Below, one piece after another: positions 51,582 through 51,829 of a stretch of DNA of 51,829 nucleotides. The notes under the pieces were generated by a model. The model saw only the letters and a list, made by a program, of their open reading frames with translations, searched no databases and was not told where the DNA came from. The DNA is from a bacterium. Its GTDB lineage: Bacteria > Lernaellota > Lernaellaia > JACKCT01. The stretch lies in assembly GCA_019912885.1 (NCBI GenBank), contig JAIOHV010000150.1, positions 1 through 51,829 on the forward strand, given 5' to 3'. Position 1 is the stretch's first letter. The number at the start of each line of letters is the position of its first letter. The translations under genes were made by a program, and so were the position numbers.

Positions 51582-51829
51582 GTGAATAACAGTGAGCGGA
51601 CAGTACCGAAGAAGAACACTCCCCAGGTTCCGAGCATTCCGGAACCTTCTGTGGTGAGCGAAGTCGAACCATTGGCCGCCTTTGCCATCATCCTCGACCC
51701 GACGCGCATGGGATCGGCGGCGTCGCTCGCGGGCAACGTGTTCGAGAAGCACGGCGTCAAGGACTCCATCCCCGCCGAGTGGCACGAGCGCGCGGCCAAG
51801 GCGTGGGAGTTCTATCTCGAGGAACCCAT
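51582..51829 (+). CDS. phage protein after terminase, 3' end outside window
   Basis: GTG 51582 has GGGAG 6 bases upstream and starts 11 bases after the terminase stop; the frame stays open to the edge (82 codons). It has a Pro/Glu-rich start (TPQVPSIPEPSVV) then LAAFAIILDPTRMGSAAS. A portal or structural gene is expected at this place, but nothing diagnostic is visible. Confidence 0.6.
   Translation, partial: MNNSERTVPKKNTPQVPSIPEPSVVSEVEPLAAFAIILDPTRMGSAASLAGNVFEKHGVKDSIPAEWHERAAKAWEFYLEEP

Larger units (their letters stand above)
27050..51829. mobile_element. integrated phage-like element at ssrA, right end outside window
   Basis: It begins at the 3' end of tmRNA, where base composition changes abruptly. 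Contents in order: AT-rich cargo gene, serine-recombinase cassette, LexA-like repressor, replication and recombination genes, terminase small-subunit-like gene, tyrosine-recombinase block, and terminase large subunit. No capsid gene is reached before the window ends, so whether it is an intact prophage is unknown. No copy of the tmRNA 3' end could be found in the window to mark the other attachment site. Confidence 0.8.

Overview
The window reads as a chromosome segment of a GC-rich, probably anaerobic Gram-negative bacterium of the deltaproteobacterial/myxococcal type, carrying the left part of an integrated phage-like element next to its tmRNA gene. The lineage is inferred: three lipoproteins have long Asp-rich tracts right after the lipobox, there is a Hanks-type Ser/Thr kinase operon, a 2-hydroxyacyl-CoA dehydratase with its ATP-driven activator, and radical SAM chemistry. 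No rRNA or tRNA marker is present to fix the taxonomy.

Host part, about 1-26.7 kb. A large Asp-rich lipoprotein runs off the left edge, followed by a vapBC toxin-antitoxin pair and a second Asp-rich lipoprotein. Next comes a tightly coupled operon: a small protein, a Ser/Thr kinase, a 727-residue HEAT-like protein and a degenerate HD-GYP protein that appears to share an N-terminal domain with it. After that lie envelope or glycan genes: a GT39-type transferase with Ca-binding-like repeats, an SGNH hydrolase coupled to a SUMF1-fold protein, a Cys-rich lipoprotein, a LPG-synthase-like flippase-fold protein, asnB, a radical SAM protein and a GT87 transferase. A metabolic block follows: an SDR lacking the catalytic Ser, two convergent saccharopine-dehydrogenase-like proteins, and the three-gene 2-hydroxyacyl-CoA dehydratase set. 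The block ends at ssrA (tmRNA, tag ANDNFALAA), which has a recognisable promoter.

Element part, 27.05 kb to the right edge. It starts flush with the 3' end of ssrA, a common integration target. First is an AT-rich cargo zone with one membrane-anchored unknown protein. Then comes a four-gene serine-recombinase cassette on the minus strand (small ORF, DUF2924, recombinase, HTH partner). Divergently, a LexA-like self-cleaving repressor heads an unknown two-gene unit. The replication/recombination operon follows: Com-like zinc ribbon, sigma-like protein, Cas4-like nuclease, Sak4-like ATPase, DUF669, ERCC4 nuclease, RecD2 and an AEP primase-helicase. Then come small phage genes and a terminase small-subunit-like gene. 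A reverse-strand block ending in a tyrosine recombinase separates it from the terminase large subunit. The right end of the element is outside the window.

The most unusual signals are two families of inverted iterons inside the primase-helicase gene, a leader hairpin that buries the ribosome-binding site of the Com-like gene just after four 11-bp-phased repeats, the LexA-linked unknown gene pair, and the AT-rich cargo protein between the integration site and the recombinase.
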